Assembly (NCBI GenBank): GCA_003676145.1
Contig: NAUB01000035.1
Span: 1 to 64,000, forward strand
Direction of reading: 5' to 3'
Length of the DNA: 64,000 bases
From: a gamma proteobacterium symbiont of Stewartia floridana
GTDB lineage: Bacteria > Pseudomonadota > Gammaproteobacteria > Chromatiales > Chromatiaceae
Part shown: one piece after another, positions 18,450-28,057 of the stretch
Layout: every line of letters starts with the position of its first letter
Position numbering within the stretch: position 1 is the stretch's first letter
Notes under the pieces: generated by a model
Seen by the model: the letters and a program-made list of their open reading frames with translations, nothing else
Databases searched by the model: none
What the model was told of the DNA's origin: nothing
Made by a program: the position numbers and the translations under genes

Positions 18450-18935
18450 ATGAAACAGTTCTGTATAGCGACCCTGATTTCACTGCTGATCTCTCTTCCG
18501 GCTCATGCCGACCCCGACTACGACTATTTCTCCCGCATACTGCAGCTGGAGAGTCGCTGGGCCAGGCTTTCGGCAAAGACCATACAAAACTACCAGCTTT
18601 ACTTGGAGAAGAAAGGCCTGTACAAAAACCTCACGGCCGAAGCAAACAGGGGACTCAGAGATGAGATCGACATGTTACTCAAGAGCCGCCTTACCTGGGA
18701 CAAGGTTGGAGAGCGGGTGGTCGCCACAGTACTATCGGCTTGCAGTGATGAAACACTAAGAGAATTTGCCAAGGCCTACCGGAACAGCGGAACTGAAACC
18801 ACGCATTCGGCAGCGTCGAAGTATCTTGATTGTGCGACCAAAGGTGTCAGTCTAAGCATGCCAATCTTTCAGATGGAATTTAAAAATGCCGCCCCTGCAC
18901 TTTCTCGCATTGCAAAAAAATACCGCAACAAATAG
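18450..18935 (+). CDS. Uncharacterised periplasmic protein
   Basis: The 161-residue product begins with a clean signal peptide, with predicted cleavage after AHA at residue ~20. The mature part is mostly helical with many charged residues and two cysteines (in SACSDET and LDCATK) that may form a disulfide. I do not recognise a family. It follows the broken gene at 17889-18383 in the same orientation, and both encode small periplasmic proteins, so they may have been one unit. Its TAG stop lies one base before an inserted inverted-repeat element. Confidence 0.75.
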   Translation: MKQFCIATLISLLISLPAHADPDYDYFSRILQLESRWARLSAKTIQNYQLYLEKKGLYKNLTAEANRGLRDEIDMLLKSRLTWDKVGERVVATVLSACSDETLREFAKAYRNSGTETTHSAASKYLDCATKGVSLSMPIFQMEFKNAAPALSRIAKKYRNK

Positions 18936-18936
18936 C

Positions 18937-19204
18937 CTAGTGGGCCACGCGGTAAATAATGTAACGATCAGCCGGACCCACAAGCCTCAGCAGCAAGGCG
19001 CACGAACGCAGGACTGGCAGGCCAATTCAAGTGAGTGCAACGCCGCAGCTGAGGCTTGTGGGCCGGCCCGAAGGGAGGCCAGCTGATGGGCCAATGCTGC
19101 GTTGTACTGCTTAGAAAGGGCATGCCATTCCCGGCGCAGTACGCCTTGCCTTGGCTCATCAGATGGCCTCTGATCGTTACATTATTTACCGCGTGGCCCA
19201 CTAG
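18937..19204. mobile_element. MITE-like element with 35-bp perfect terminal inverted repeats
   Basis: The first 35 bases (18937-18971, beginning CTAGTGGGCCACGCGG) are the exact reverse complement of the last 35 (19170-19204). Two further hairpins lie inside. 18971-18991 pairs with 19048-19066 (arms include CCCACAAGCCTCAGC). 19076-19111 pairs imperfectly with 19136-19170. The 268-bp element therefore folds into a cloverleaf. It has no supported gene. Terminal CTAG may be part of the repeat or a duplicated target. This looks like a non-autonomous transposable element or a structured RNA; its family is unknown to me. Confidence 0.8.
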
Positions 19205-19250
19205 AGTACTTGGTCACCCATAAATAGACCATCAACCATGGGTACAGTTC

Positions 19251-19844
19251 ATGAAAACAGATCAAACTAGACCGGTGAAACAGCCCACACGGTTAGGCAT
19301 CGTTGAGGCGGCCAGGAGCCACATCTACCACAAAGGATTTGGTGCAACCTCCTATGGAAACATTGCACAACAAACGAAGCTTACAAAAGGCAACATCCAG
19401 TACCACTTCAAATCCAAGGAAGAATTATTACAAGCTGTTATCGAGCAACAGATTGAGGGCATCAGAGAGCAGCTCGAGGACTGGTCACTCGAATGCGGCA
19501 CCACCTACGACTGTGTGGAGCGGTTCATCGCCATGGTCGACGCCAATGCGGACAACCTCGCCCGGTACGGCTGCCCCATGGGCACCCTGAACAGTGAACT
19601 CGGCAAGGATCATCGTCAACAACAGCACCAGGCAAAGGCCATGTTCGAACTTTATCTGCGCTGGCTGGAAGCGCGCTTTAGCGCTATCCTGCCGCGTGAA
19701 TCAGCAAGGGTGCATGCAGAACAACTGATGGTGATGGCCCAGGGCGCTAGTCTCATGGCACATATCCATGAAGACCCGGAAATTGTCCACCGGCAATCAA
19801 AACTGATGCGTGAATGGCTGACCGAAGTATGTGATAAGACCTAG
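19251..19844 (+). CDS. TetR/AcrR-family transcriptional regulator
   Basis: The 197-residue product has a TetR-type N-terminal helix-turn-helix at ~15-60, with the recognition part LTKGNIQYHFKSKEELLQAV. The C-terminal ligand-binding part contains the RYGCPMGTLNSEL motif of the TetR_C_16/YcdC-like type. It would repress a nearby or distant promoter until a small ligand binds. The target is not evident: upstream lies an inserted element and downstream, 27 bases on, an acetyltransferase gene that may be co-transcribed. Confidence 0.9.
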   Translation: MKTDQTRPVKQPTRLGIVEAARSHIYHKGFGATSYGNIAQQTKLTKGNIQYHFKSKEELLQAVIEQQIEGIREQLEDWSLECGTTYDCVERFIAMVDANADNLARYGCPMGTLNSELGKDHRQQQHQAKAMFELYLRWLEARFSAILPRESARVHAEQLMVMAQGASLMAHIHEDPEIVHRQSKLMREWLTEVCDKT

Positions 19845-19871
19845 GGCCTGGTAGTGTGCAAGGATCAGAGT

Positions 19872-20351
19872 ATGGAGACAGATATCACAATTCATAGGGC
19901 AACTGTCGATGATGCGTTGAAAGTTGCGGTGTTAGTGGATGAGTTGCTGACTGAAATCAGCCACGCTATAGGTGTTCAGGCATTCAATTACGACCTTGAA
20001 GAGATATCGATAAAACTCCAAGATCTTATCGAGCAGAACAAGTACATCGTGTTCGTAGCATGTAGCGAGCGCAATGAGAGTATCGGCCTGCTTACACTAT
20101 ACGAAAGTTATGCACTCTACGCCGGAGGCGCTTTTGGCACCATACCGGAACTCTATGTACGACCGGCCTACCGCTCAAGCAAGGTGGGACTAGGGCTATT
20201 GTTACACGCAAGAGAGTTCGCTACGTCAAAAGGCTGGAGTCGCCTGGAGGTCACAACACCCCCGCTGCCACAGTTTGACAAAACCCTGGCATTCTATGAA
20301 CGTGAAGGTTTCGCGATAACTGGAGGTAGAAAACTGAAAATGGATCTGTGA
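19872..20351 (+). CDS. GNAT-family N-acetyltransferase
   Basis: The 159-residue product has the GNAT fold. IGLLTLYESYALYAGG forms the β4 region. ELYVRPAYRSSKVGLGLLLHA forms β4-α3 with an acetyl-CoA loop, here RSSKVG in place of the usual R/Q-x-x-G-x-G/A. ATPPL-like and FYEREGF segments follow at the end. It transfers an acetyl group to an unknown amine. ATG 19872 has AAGGA 7 bases upstream and is preferred over a GTG at 19854. It may be co-transcribed with the TetR gene. Confidence 0.87.
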   Translation: METDITIHRATVDDALKVAVLVDELLTEISHAIGVQAFNYDLEEISIKLQDLIEQNKYIVFVACSERNESIGLLTLYESYALYAGGAFGTIPELYVRPAYRSSKVGLGLLLHAREFATSKGWSRLEVTTPPLPQFDKTLAFYEREGFAITGGRKLKMDL

Positions 20352-20455
20352 ACCTGCATATTAGATTCTTGTTTTTTTATACAGTACGTAGCGGCAAAGT
20401 TGCCGGATAACTCTCCCAGCTCCAGCCAGCAAACTTCGCACATTATCCTTGTCAC

Positions 20456-20489
20456 AGGGCGCCCGGCTTTCCAACTCACCAGGCGCCCT
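20456..20489. terminator. Hairpin between convergent acetyltransferase and maeB genes
   Basis: AGGGCGCC at 20456-20463 is followed 18 bases later by its complement GGCGCCCT at 20482-20489. It lies between two converging genes and could act as a bidirectional transcription terminator. No T-run is evident on either side, so the call is tentative. Confidence 0.45.
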
Positions 20490-20515
20490 ATGTCGATCAC
20501 AAAGCCGATTCAGAA

Positions 20516-22810
20516 TCAGGTGGAACAGACATTGTTCTCGCAATAGCGTTCAACATCCGCTGCTGTAATCGCACTCATGTTGAAGATCCCGCGCGCTGTT
20601 ACCGAAGGAATCACAATGTGAGCCGGCTTGCTGATACCATTAAGGAAAGGCCCAACCAGCAGTGCATCGGTCAGCGAACGAATCAGTCCAAGAGCAATAT
20701 TCGCCGCATCGAGGTTCGGCATGATCAACAGATTTGCCGCGCCGGTCAGATTGGCACCCGGTAAGATACGTTTGCGAAGCTCCTCATTCATCGCCGTCAA
20801 GGCATGCATTTCACCATCGACTTCCACTTCCGGATGCTTCTGTCTCAGAATTTTCGCTGCCTCGCGCATCTTATGCGCTGAACCACTGCGTGAAGATCCA
20901 AAGTTGGAGTGTGACAGCAGTGCCACCTTCGGCTCGATACCGAAATGACGCACAAATTCAATCCCGGACTCTGTAATTGACACCAGTTCTTCAGTATCGG
21001 GATCGAGATTGAGGAAAGCGTCAGCCAGGAACAGCGGGCCACTGGGCAGCAGTAATGCGCATACCGTGGATGCACGCCGGTTGTCGCTGTCGGTGCCCAA
21101 AACCTTGTGAATCGTCTTGAAATGGCTGTCAAAGCGACGCACTTTACCGCAGATCAGGCCCTCTGCTTCACCCATCGAAACCATTACCGAGGCCAAAGCG
21201 GTAGGATTGTTGCGCACCTCGTTGCGTGCCGCCTCCACATCGACGCCATTTCTACCGACCCGATCATGGTAGTGCTGCCAGTAACGATCATGCTGATCGC
21301 AATCATTGGGATCGAACACCATCACATCCTCACCGAGCGTAAAGCGTAATCCGAGACGATCCATCTTCTGCTTTACGATATCGGGGCGGGCAATCAGGAT
21401 TGGCGTGGCAACACCTTCATCGACGATGGCCTGCATCGACATCAAAACATCATCATTTTCTCCTTCCGCATAGACCAGTCGTCGCTTGGGTCCCTTTTTG
21501 GCGGCTTCAATCATGGGTTGCATGAACAAGCCGGAGGCATTCACGAACTCATGCAGTGACTTGCGATAGGCATCCAAATCCTCGATCGGCCTGGTCGCTA
21601 CACCACTCTCCATGGCTGCACGAACCACGGCAACCGGTACCTCTTCAATCAAGCGGGGATCGAAAGGCTTTGGAATAAGGTAATCGGGACCAAACTTGAG
21701 CTCCTCTCCCAAGTAGGCTTCGGCTACCACATCGGTTGCCTCCTTCATCGCCAGGTCGGCTATCGATTTGACACAAGCCTGCTTCATCTCCTCGTTGATC
21801 GTCTTCGCACCACAATCCAGCGCACCACGGAAAATGAAAGGAAAACAAAGCACGTTGTTGACCTGGTTCGGGTAGTCGGAGCGTCCAGTGGCGAGGATCG
21901 CATCAGGGCGAACTTCCTTCGCCAGTTCCGGCCGGATCTCAGGCTCCGGGTTGGCCATGGCCAGAATCAATGGCCGCTCAGCCATTTTCTTTACCATCTC
22001 CTGAGTCAGTACGCCCGGCCCGGATAGCCCCATGAAAAGATCGGCGCCGTCGATGGCATCATCCAGCGTCCGCATCTCTGTCTCACGGGCGTATTTCTCT
22101 TTCCAGGGGTTCATGCCTGACTCCCTACCCTGGTAAATGACACCAGTGCGGTCGATCAGGGTGACGTGATCTTTTTGCAAACCCATGCTGACCAACAGAT
22201 CAACGCAGGCAATACTGGCGGCACCACTGCCGGAAACCACCAGTTTGATTTCTTCGATCTTCTTGCCTACCAGTCGTAAACCGTTGTATACCGCTGCAGC
22301 AGCTACAATCGCGGTACCATGCTGGTCATCGTGAAAAACAGGAATACTCATCCGTTCACGCAACTTCTGCTCCACCAGGAAGCACTCCGGTGCTTTAATA
22401 TCCTCAAGGTTTATACCGCCGAAGGTTGGCTCAAGGGCCGCAACGATATCCACCAGACGGTCAACATCACTCTCGTTGACCTCGATGTCGAATACATCGA
22501 TATTGGCAAACTTTTTGAACAGTACCGCCTTACCTTCCATCACCGGTTTGGATGCCAACGGACCGATGTTGCCCAAGCCCAGCACTGCCGTACCGTTGGA
22601 TACAACACCCACCAGATTTCCACGCGCAGTCATCTTCGCAGCCTGACTCTCATCCTCGACAATCGCCTCACAGGCATAAGCCACGCCCGGTGAATAGGCT
22701 CTTGAGAGATCACGCTTGTTGGAAAGCGGCTTGGTCGCCTGTATCGCCAGCTTTCCAGGCACCGGGCTGACGTGGTACCTCAGTGCACTTTCTTTAAAGT
22801 TTTCAGACAT
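20516..22810 (-). CDS. maeB: NADP-dependent malic enzyme with phosphotransacetylase-like domain
   Basis: This 764-residue protein has the MaeB layout. The malic enzyme part (~1-430) oxidatively decarboxylates malate to pyruvate; it shows [21 protein letters not shown] and the nucleotide-binding [18 protein letters not shown]-terminal phosphotransacetylase-like domain (~435-764), usually regulatory, follows. Length agrees with MaeB. AGGA precedes the ATG. The upstream region begins a ~200-bp repeat that recurs at 29238. The enzyme supplies NADPH and pyruvate. Confidence 0.96.
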   Translation of the reverse strand: MSENFKESALRYHVSPVPGKLAIQATKPLSNKRDLSRAYSPGVAYACEAIVEDESQAAKMTARGNLVGVVSNGTAVLGLGNIGPLASKPVMEGKAVLFKKFANIDVFDIEVNESDVDRLVDIVAALEPTFGGINLEDIKAPECFLVEQKLRERMSIPVFHDDQHGTAIVAAAAVYNGLRLVGKKIEEIKLVVSGSGAASIACVDLLVSMGLQKDHVTLIDRTGVIYQGRESGMNPWKEKYARETEMRTLDDAIDGADLFMGLSGPGVLTQEMVKKMAERPLILAMANPEPEIRPELAKEVRPDAILATGRSDYPNQVNNVLCFPFIFRGALDCGAKTINEEMKQACVKSIADLAMKEATDVVAEAYLGEELKFGPDYLIPKPFDPRLIEEVPVAVVRAAMESGVATRPIEDLDAYRKSLHEFVNASGLFMQPMIEAAKKGPKRRLVYAEGENDDVLMSMQAIVDEGVATPILIARPDIVKQKMDRLGLRFTLGEDVMVFDPNDCDQHDRYWQHYHDRVGRNGVDVEAARNEVRNNPTALASVMVSMGEAEGLICGKVRRFDSHFKTIHKVLGTDSDNRRASTVCALLLPSGPLFLADAFLNLDPDTEELVSITESGIEFVRHFGIEPKVALLSHSNFGSSRSGSAHKMREAAKILRQKHPEVEVDGEMHALTAMNEELRKRILPGANLTGAANLLIMPNLDAANIALGLIRSLTDALLVGPFLNGISKPAHIVIPSVTARGIFNMSAITAADVERYCENNVCST

Positions 22811-22821
22811 TCGGAGTTTTC

Positions 22822-23023
22822 CTGATGAAATGGATGTTCAGATTTCGACGTAGTATAACGGCCCAGACGCTCGTTGTATCGTCATATAGAATCTTGCGAT
22901 GAGACTGCAGAAGCAGATTCGGTTTGGTTATGCCCAAGACAGATTTGAATGTATATCTGCTGAATCCGAATTACCTTACTCAGATCGTGTGATCTTCGTG
23001 CACCAGGCAGGAAAAAAACAATA
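22822..23023. repeat. ~200-bp direct repeat, left copy
   Basis: Starting 12 bases upstream of the maeB start codon, this stretch is nearly identical for about 120 bp to 29238-29355. After a diverged ~40 bp the match resumes around CAGATCGTGTGATCTTC and ends at AACAATA. Both copies are in the same orientation. They bracket the signalling genes at 23266-29037. The copy overlaps the probable maeB promoter. Confidence 0.85.
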
Positions 23024-23265
23024 CAACAGGCGGATCGTGACGCTCTCAATTTTCCGGCAACACAGCTTCTAAAAACATTCAGGGGTTCGTTTCTCTGCAG
23101 ACATTCCTACGTTAAACTACTTACTAGAAGAAGGTGAATGTCCTGCAACTGTAATTGAGTTCACCCTTGGACTAATAATATATTGGGCAGGACGAAAACC
23201 TCGTTACCTGTGCAACAGGCGACTGTAATATACAGTATTGAAAGTATCCATTCGGTACACTACTT

Positions 23266-25800
23266 ATGAAGATTCTGGTTGTAGACGATTTGCGCGATAA
23301 TCGCGCTCTGCTGCAGGCACTGCTGGGCAGCCAGGGACATGAGGTGCTTACAGCGAGCAATGGCCTGGAGGGGCTCGATGTGGCGCGGGCCTCGCAGCCA
23401 GACCTGATTATCTCAGATGTCCTGATGCCGGAGATGGATGGTTTTACGCTGTGCCAGGTACTCAAGGGCATGAAACAGCTGGCCAGGGTGCCTTTCGTAT
23501 TCTATACGGCAACCTACACCGAAGAGGCAGATGATCGGCTTGGCATGGCCCTGGGAGCTTCCGCCTACATCCACAAACCAGTTGAGCCGGAGGAGTTTCT
23601 GAACCGCATCGACCAGGTGGTCGAGGCCTCGCGGCACCACGATCTTCCCATCGTTAAAGGAGTCAAAGGCGCGCGCGCGGAAATCGACTCGTTGCATCAC
23701 GCGCGTGTCATGAACAAGCTAAGTGACAAGGTGCGCAGCGAGACCCGGCTGATTCGTGAACATAGCTCGGTACTGGAGTCGGTTGCGGACGGCATCGTGA
23801 TACTGAACGCCGATGCTGAACAATCTCTGGTGAATCGCACAGCCGCCCGTATGCTCGGTTACGAAACGAACGAATTGATTGGCCAATCTGCCTACGCCAC
23901 TTGGCTCAGCGGTCACGCCGACGGTGCTCCTTTGTCCGGGGTGGATCCTATCGGTCAAGCCATGCAAGATGGCAAGCCGAGAGATCAGGTAGAGGGCCTA
24001 TTCCGAAAACAAGACGGCCAAGACGCCGCTGTCGAGTATTCGGTGAGTCCAATGTTCGACGAGGCGGACGGCAAGGTCAGCGGCGCGGTCATTGTATTTC
24101 GCGACATTGAAGAACGATTGCGTTCGGAACAGAGGCAACGCCTCACCCAGCGGGTTTTTGACAGCACCACCGAGGGTATCGTCATCACTGACGCCGAAAC
24201 GAACATCATCGAGGTCAACCGCGCCTTTTGCAAAATTACCGGGTATACCCGGGAGGCTGCAATCGGCCGTAAACCAAGCATTCTGAAGTCGGGGCGCCAC
24301 GACGAGTTGTTCTACAGGAATCTCTGGCATTCGCTGAATACCGTCGACCGCTGGCACGGAGAGTTCTGGAACCGGCGAAGTGACGGAGAGATCTACCCGC
24401 AACTGGCAACGATCAACACCATCCGCAACGATGCCGGTGAGGTCGACCGTTACGTAGCGGTGTTTACGGATGTGAGTGACGCAATGCATTCACAGAAAAG
24501 AATGGAACACCTGCTACACCACGATGCGCTGACCGATCTACCCAATCGCACCCTGTTGCAGGATCGCATCGAACAAGCTATTGCTCGCAATCTCAGGCAG
24601 AACAACAGTTCCGCCGTGATCCTGATGGACCTGGATCACTTTAAGAACATCAACGAGAGTTTCGGCCACTCCGCCGGTGACCAGTTGCTGCAGATGGTCG
24701 CCGGACGCCTGCTAAGCCAACTCCGCAATGCAGATACAGTGGCACGAATCGGCGGTGATGAGTTCGTCATCTTGTTGGCGGACATTGATCCCGGGAATAT
24801 AGCAACGGTGCTGTCGCGGGATCTGATCGCCCTGTTCGACACACCATTCGAAATTGACAGTCAACCCATTGCGGTATCCGTCAGTCTCGGGGTATCCCTG
24901 TTTCCGCAGGATGGTGACAGCGCAACCGCTTTGTTGAGCAACGCCGATGCTGCGGTGTACCGTGCCAAGAGTGAAGGACGCAACAATTTCAGGCTTTATT
25001 CCCAGGAGATGACCGACCAGGCCATGGAGCGGGTGGTGCTCGCCGGTGACCTGCACCAGGCTGTGAATCAGGGGGAACTTTATCTCCAATATCAGCCCCA
25101 GATGAACCTGGCCAACGACCGTGTGGTCGGTGTCGAGGCACTGGTGCGATGGCGACATCCCAGGCGCGGCACGATCAGCCCGGCGCAATTCATCCCTATC
25201 GCCGAAGATTCCGGCCTGATCCACGCACTCGGCGAATGGGTATTGTACGAAGCCTGCCGCCAGGGAGTGGATTGGATGAAGCGGGGTGTCGAGTTCAAGC
25301 GTGTCGCGGTCAATATCGCCGGCCCGCAGGTCAATCGGGGGGATCTGCCCGAATTGATCGGTACGGTGCTAATGGAGACTGGCCTGCCTGCAGAACATCT
25401 GGAACTGGAGGTAACCGAAGGATTTATCATGCGCCACGCAGAGCAGGCCATCGAGCAACTGATTGAGATTCGCCGCTTGGGCGTGACCCTGGCAATCGAT
25501 GACTTCGGCACCGGTTACTCGTCTCTGAGTTACCTGAAACGATTACCGCTGCAAAAGCTGAAAATCGACCAGTCATTCGTCCGTGACATCCCGCGTAACA
25601 CCAACGACCAGGCGATCGCCTCCGCAGTTATTGCGCTGGGCAAGAGCTTGGAACTCGACGTCATCGCCGAAGGGGTGGAGAACAATCCACAGGCGCAGTT
25701 CCTGAAGGAACACGGTTGCGAGGAATTTCAGGGCTACTTTTTCAGTCGTCCGCTTGATGCGGCGGATCTGGAAGCATTCATCCATGCTCTCAGCACTTGA
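23266..25800 (+). CDS. Response regulator with PAS, GGDEF and EAL domains
   Basis: The 844-residue cytoplasmic protein has a receiver domain (1-~120; phospho-acceptor Asp51, acidic pair at 7-8, Lys in HKPVE), two PAS domains (~165-285 and ~290-410), GGDEF (~420-580) and EAL (~590-844). The GGDEF motif is intact with an RNAD inhibition site before it. EAL has EALVRW, DDFGTGYSSL, KIDQSF and AEGVE. It can plausibly both make and break c-di-GMP under control of phosphorylation. The likely partner kinase is the one at 26162-28057, encoded convergently. No membrane segments are seen. Confidence 0.92.
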   Translation: MKILVVDDLRDNRALLQALLGSQGHEVLTASNGLEGLDVARASQPDLIISDVLMPEMDGFTLCQVLKGMKQLARVPFVFYTATYTEEADDRLGMALGASAYIHKPVEPEEFLNRIDQVVEASRHHDLPIVKGVKGARAEIDSLHHARVMNKLSDKVRSETRLIREHSSVLESVADGIVILNADAEQSLVNRTAARMLGYETNELIGQSAYATWLSGHADGAPLSGVDPIGQAMQDGKPRDQVEGLFRKQDGQDAAVEYSVSPMFDEADGKVSGAVIVFRDIEERLRSEQRQRLTQRVFDSTTEGIVITDAETNIIEVNRAFCKITGYTREAAIGRKPSILKSGRHDELFYRNLWHSLNTVDRWHGEFWNRRSDGEIYPQLATINTIRNDAGEVDRYVAVFTDVSDAMHSQKRMEHLLHHDALTDLPNRTLLQDRIEQAIARNLRQNNSSAVILMDLDHFKNINESFGHSAGDQLLQMVAGRLLSQLRNADTVARIGGDEFVILLADIDPGNIATVLSRDLIALFDTPFEIDSQPIAVSVSLGVSLFPQDGDSATALLSNADAAVYRAKSEGRNNFRLYSQEMTDQAMERVVLAGDLHQAVNQGELYLQYQPQMNLANDRVVGVEALVRWRHPRRGTISPAQFIPIAEDSGLIHALGEWVLYEACRQGVDWMKRGVEFKRVAVNIAGPQVNRGDLPELIGTVLMETGLPAEHLELEVTEGFIMRHAEQAIEQLIEIRRLGVTLAIDDFGTGYSSLSYLKRLPLQKLKIDQSFVRDIPRNTNDQAIASAVIALGKSLELDVIAEGVENNPQAQFLKEHGCEEFQGYFFSRPLDAADLEAFIHALST

Positions 25801-25812
25801 AACCGTCGCCCG

Positions 25813-26184
25813 CTATGAGGTCCCATTGATGGTGGATTTCACCTGGCTACCAAAATTATCTGGATCGATCGGTTTTTCGATATAACCACTACACCCCAGT
25901 TGCAAGAGCCGTTCGCGATCACCGGACATGGCATACGAGGTTACAGCGATGATTGGTACGTCGCTACCAATCTCGGAGTCGCGCAGGTGGTGCAGTACCT
26001 CAGTACCCGGCATATCCGGCAGACCGATGTCCAGCAGGATCGCGTCCGGACGGACTCTCAGCGCCAGATCGATACCCTCCTCACCAGTACGGGCAACCCA
26101 GACCTTGAAGCCTTCGAGCTCCAGTAACCGACTGATTAATGTAAGGTTGTTGTCGTCATCCTCAATGACCAGCAGGGTTGTCAC
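25813..26184 (-). CDS. CheY-like single-domain response regulator
   Basis: The 123-residue product is a stand-alone receiver domain. It has the acidic cluster EDDD at 8-11, phospho-acceptor Asp52 in LLDIGLPDMPG, a Thr/Ser switch in AVTSYA, and the conserved Lys in YIEKPID. It has no output domain and would act by protein contact or as a phosphate relay. Its start lies inside the end of the upstream kinase gene (23 bases of overlap), so the two are translationally coupled and probably cognate. Confidence 0.92.
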   Translation of the reverse strand: MTTLLVIEDDDNNLTLISRLLELEGFKVWVARTGEEGIDLALRVRPDAILLDIGLPDMPGTEVLHHLRDSEIGSDVPIIAVTSYAMSGDRERLLQLGCSGYIEKPIDPDNFGSQVKSTINGTS

Positions 26185-28057
26185 CGCTTATCTCCCGTGG
26201 TAATTCAAGCCAGAAGGTCGAGCCTTTGCCCTCGATGCTTTCCACACCCACCTGGGCTTTTAGCACCTCACTGGCAAGTTTCCTGGTCAAGTATAGACCG
26301 AGACCGGTTCCCGGAATGGTGGTGTTACTCGGCAACCGGGAAAACTGCTGGAAAAGTAGCGGTATGTGTTGCTCGGCGATCCCCGCCCCGGTATCACTCA
26401 CGCTAAGCCGCACGTTTTCACTCTCGAGCTCCACAGCGATGCGGATTTCACCAGTCTCGGTGTACTTGACGGCATTACTTAGAAAGTTCAACAGACATTG
26501 CAGCAGGCGTCCCCGGTCCGTATCGATTCGGGTGCCACGCACGCCGGCAAACTCGAGCTTCAGTTTTTTGTCTTCTGCCTGGACGCTGATCGATCTCATT
26601 GCATCCTCGATCACATCATCCAACAACACGGTTTCCACATACGCGACGATCTTGCCGGCTTCGATCTTCGAAACGTCGATGATGTCAGTGATCAGATTCA
26701 GCAGGTGTTTACCGGAGCCATTGACCCGCCGTAGGTAGTCACGCTGTTTTTCGTTGACCGGCCCATCGATCTCCATCTGCAGGAGCCCGGTGAAACCGAT
26801 AATCGAGTTGAGCGGTGTGCGCAGTTCATGGGACATGGAGGCGATGAAGAGTGACTTCAGCCGATCCAGTTCCTGCAACCGCTCATTGGCAGCCGCAAGT
26901 TCAACAGTACGTTGCTCAACACGAATCTCGAGGCTGGCGTTCAACTCGCGTAAGGCTTGCTCAGCACGTTTCTGTTCGGTTATATCGGTGATATACCCTT
27001 CGAGAAACATGGGCTTGTTATCGTCGGAATGGACGCAGAGCCCCTGCTCCCATACCCAGCGCTCACTGCCATCTTTTCTGTGTATCCGGTATTCGAGTCC
27101 AAATTGTCGATTCTGGCTTACAGCCAGCTGTATTTCGTCCCATACACGGGCTCTGTCGGCGGATTCTATCAGGGCGCTGAAAGCCAGCTTGTCACCTGAT
27201 ACCAGTTCGCCAGGACGATAACCGGTCAGTTGGCGGCTGCCGTTGCTGACGAAACTCATTGGCCAGTCTGGTGTATTCTCACAACGGTAGGCCATGCCGG
27301 GAAGGTTATCCATCAGCGTACGCAGCCGGCGCTCGCTCTCCAGCAGATCATTTTGCATATGTTTGCGCTGGCGCACCATATCTGCAATGGCGTCCGCCAG
27401 TCTACCTACCTCGATAGCGCCTTCGCGAGGCAGTTCCTCCGCAGCAGACACGGTGCCCTGACCGTAACGGCCGACGAAATCGGTCAGCCTGCTGAGCGGA
27501 GTGGTGATGCGTCTGGCGAGCAACAACCAGGTAAGTAGTCCAGCCGCGATTACAAACACCGCGATCACCATCACCCGGTCACGCAGACGAATCAGGGTTG
27601 CACGCTGATGGCTATCGTCCGAGCCAATGAAGATTCTGGCTCGCATGCCCTTGATCAACGGCGCACTGTAGTGATTGATGCCGCCCTGATCGCTACGATA
27701 GACTCCTTCCTCTACCGTATCGGCACTCAACCGCAGGGTAGGCAGAAGTGCCCGGGGGAAACCGTTTTCGAAGGTATGGGCAAACAGCTTTCCGTCAAAG
27801 TCGGTGACATACAAGTAGGCCAGCCCGGCCTCACTGTCGCGCACCTGTTCAAGCACATCCCGCAGTTCCAGCGAATCACCTTGCACCACCCGGTTTGCCA
27901 GTGATTCAGCCAGTACCTGATGCAGCCCCCTGCTGTGTTGTTCGACAAAATCCCGGTAAGACTCGCTGTAGAGGTCTGACAGCAACAGTGCAATTGCAAT
28001 GGTCGCCAGTGCAAGCATGCCGGAACCCGCCAGGGCCAGTTGCGAAAAAATTCTCAT
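26162..28057 (-). CDS. Membrane sensor histidine kinase (HAMP-PAS)
   Basis: The 631-residue product has a helix at ~8-28, a periplasmic segment (~30-160), a second helix at ~162-181 and a HAMP linker to ~235. A PAS domain (~245-365), a HisKA domain with His410 in SMSHELRTPLN, and a HATPase domain with a glycine-rich GTGLGLYL box follow. It autophosphorylates in response to a periplasmic and/or PAS signal. Its start overlaps the stop of the PhnD-like lipoprotein gene by four bases (ATGA), which suggests the lipoprotein feeds its periplasmic domain. Targets are probably the CheY-like protein and the GGDEF-EAL regulator. Confidence 0.93.
   Translation of the reverse strand: MRIFSQLALAGSGMLALATIAIALLLSDLYSESYRDFVEQHSRGLHQVLAESLANRVVQGDSLELRDVLEQVRDSEAGLAYLYVTDFDGKLFAHTFENGFPRALLPTLRLSADTVEEGVYRSDQGGINHYSAPLIKGMRARIFIGSDDSHQRATLIRLRDRVMVIAVFVIAAGLLTWLLLARRITTPLSRLTDFVGRYGQGTVSAAEELPREGAIEVGRLADAIADMVRQRKHMQNDLLESERRLRTLMDNLPGMAYRCENTPDWPMSFVSNGSRQLTGYRPGELVSGDKLAFSALIESADRARVWDEIQLAVSQNRQFGLEYRIHRKDGSERWVWEQGLCVHSDDNKPMFLEGYITDITEQKRAEQALRELNASLEIRVEQRTVELAAANERLQELDRLKSLFIASMSHELRTPLNSIIGFTGLLQMEIDGPVNEKQRDYLRRVNGSGKHLLNLITDIIDVSKIEAGKIVAYVETVLLDDVIEDAMRSISVQAEDKKLKLEFAGVRGTRIDTDRGRLLQCLLNFLSNAVKYTETGEIRIAVELESENVRLSVSDTGAGIAEQHIPLLFQQFSRLPSNTTIPGTGLGLYLTRKLASEVLKAQVGVESIEGKGSTFWLELPREISGDNPAGH

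Noticed and set aside
18886..19201. Short frames inside the inverted-repeat element
   Set aside because: They arise from the symmetric repeat sequence on both strands and have no protein features. The element is better explained as non-coding.
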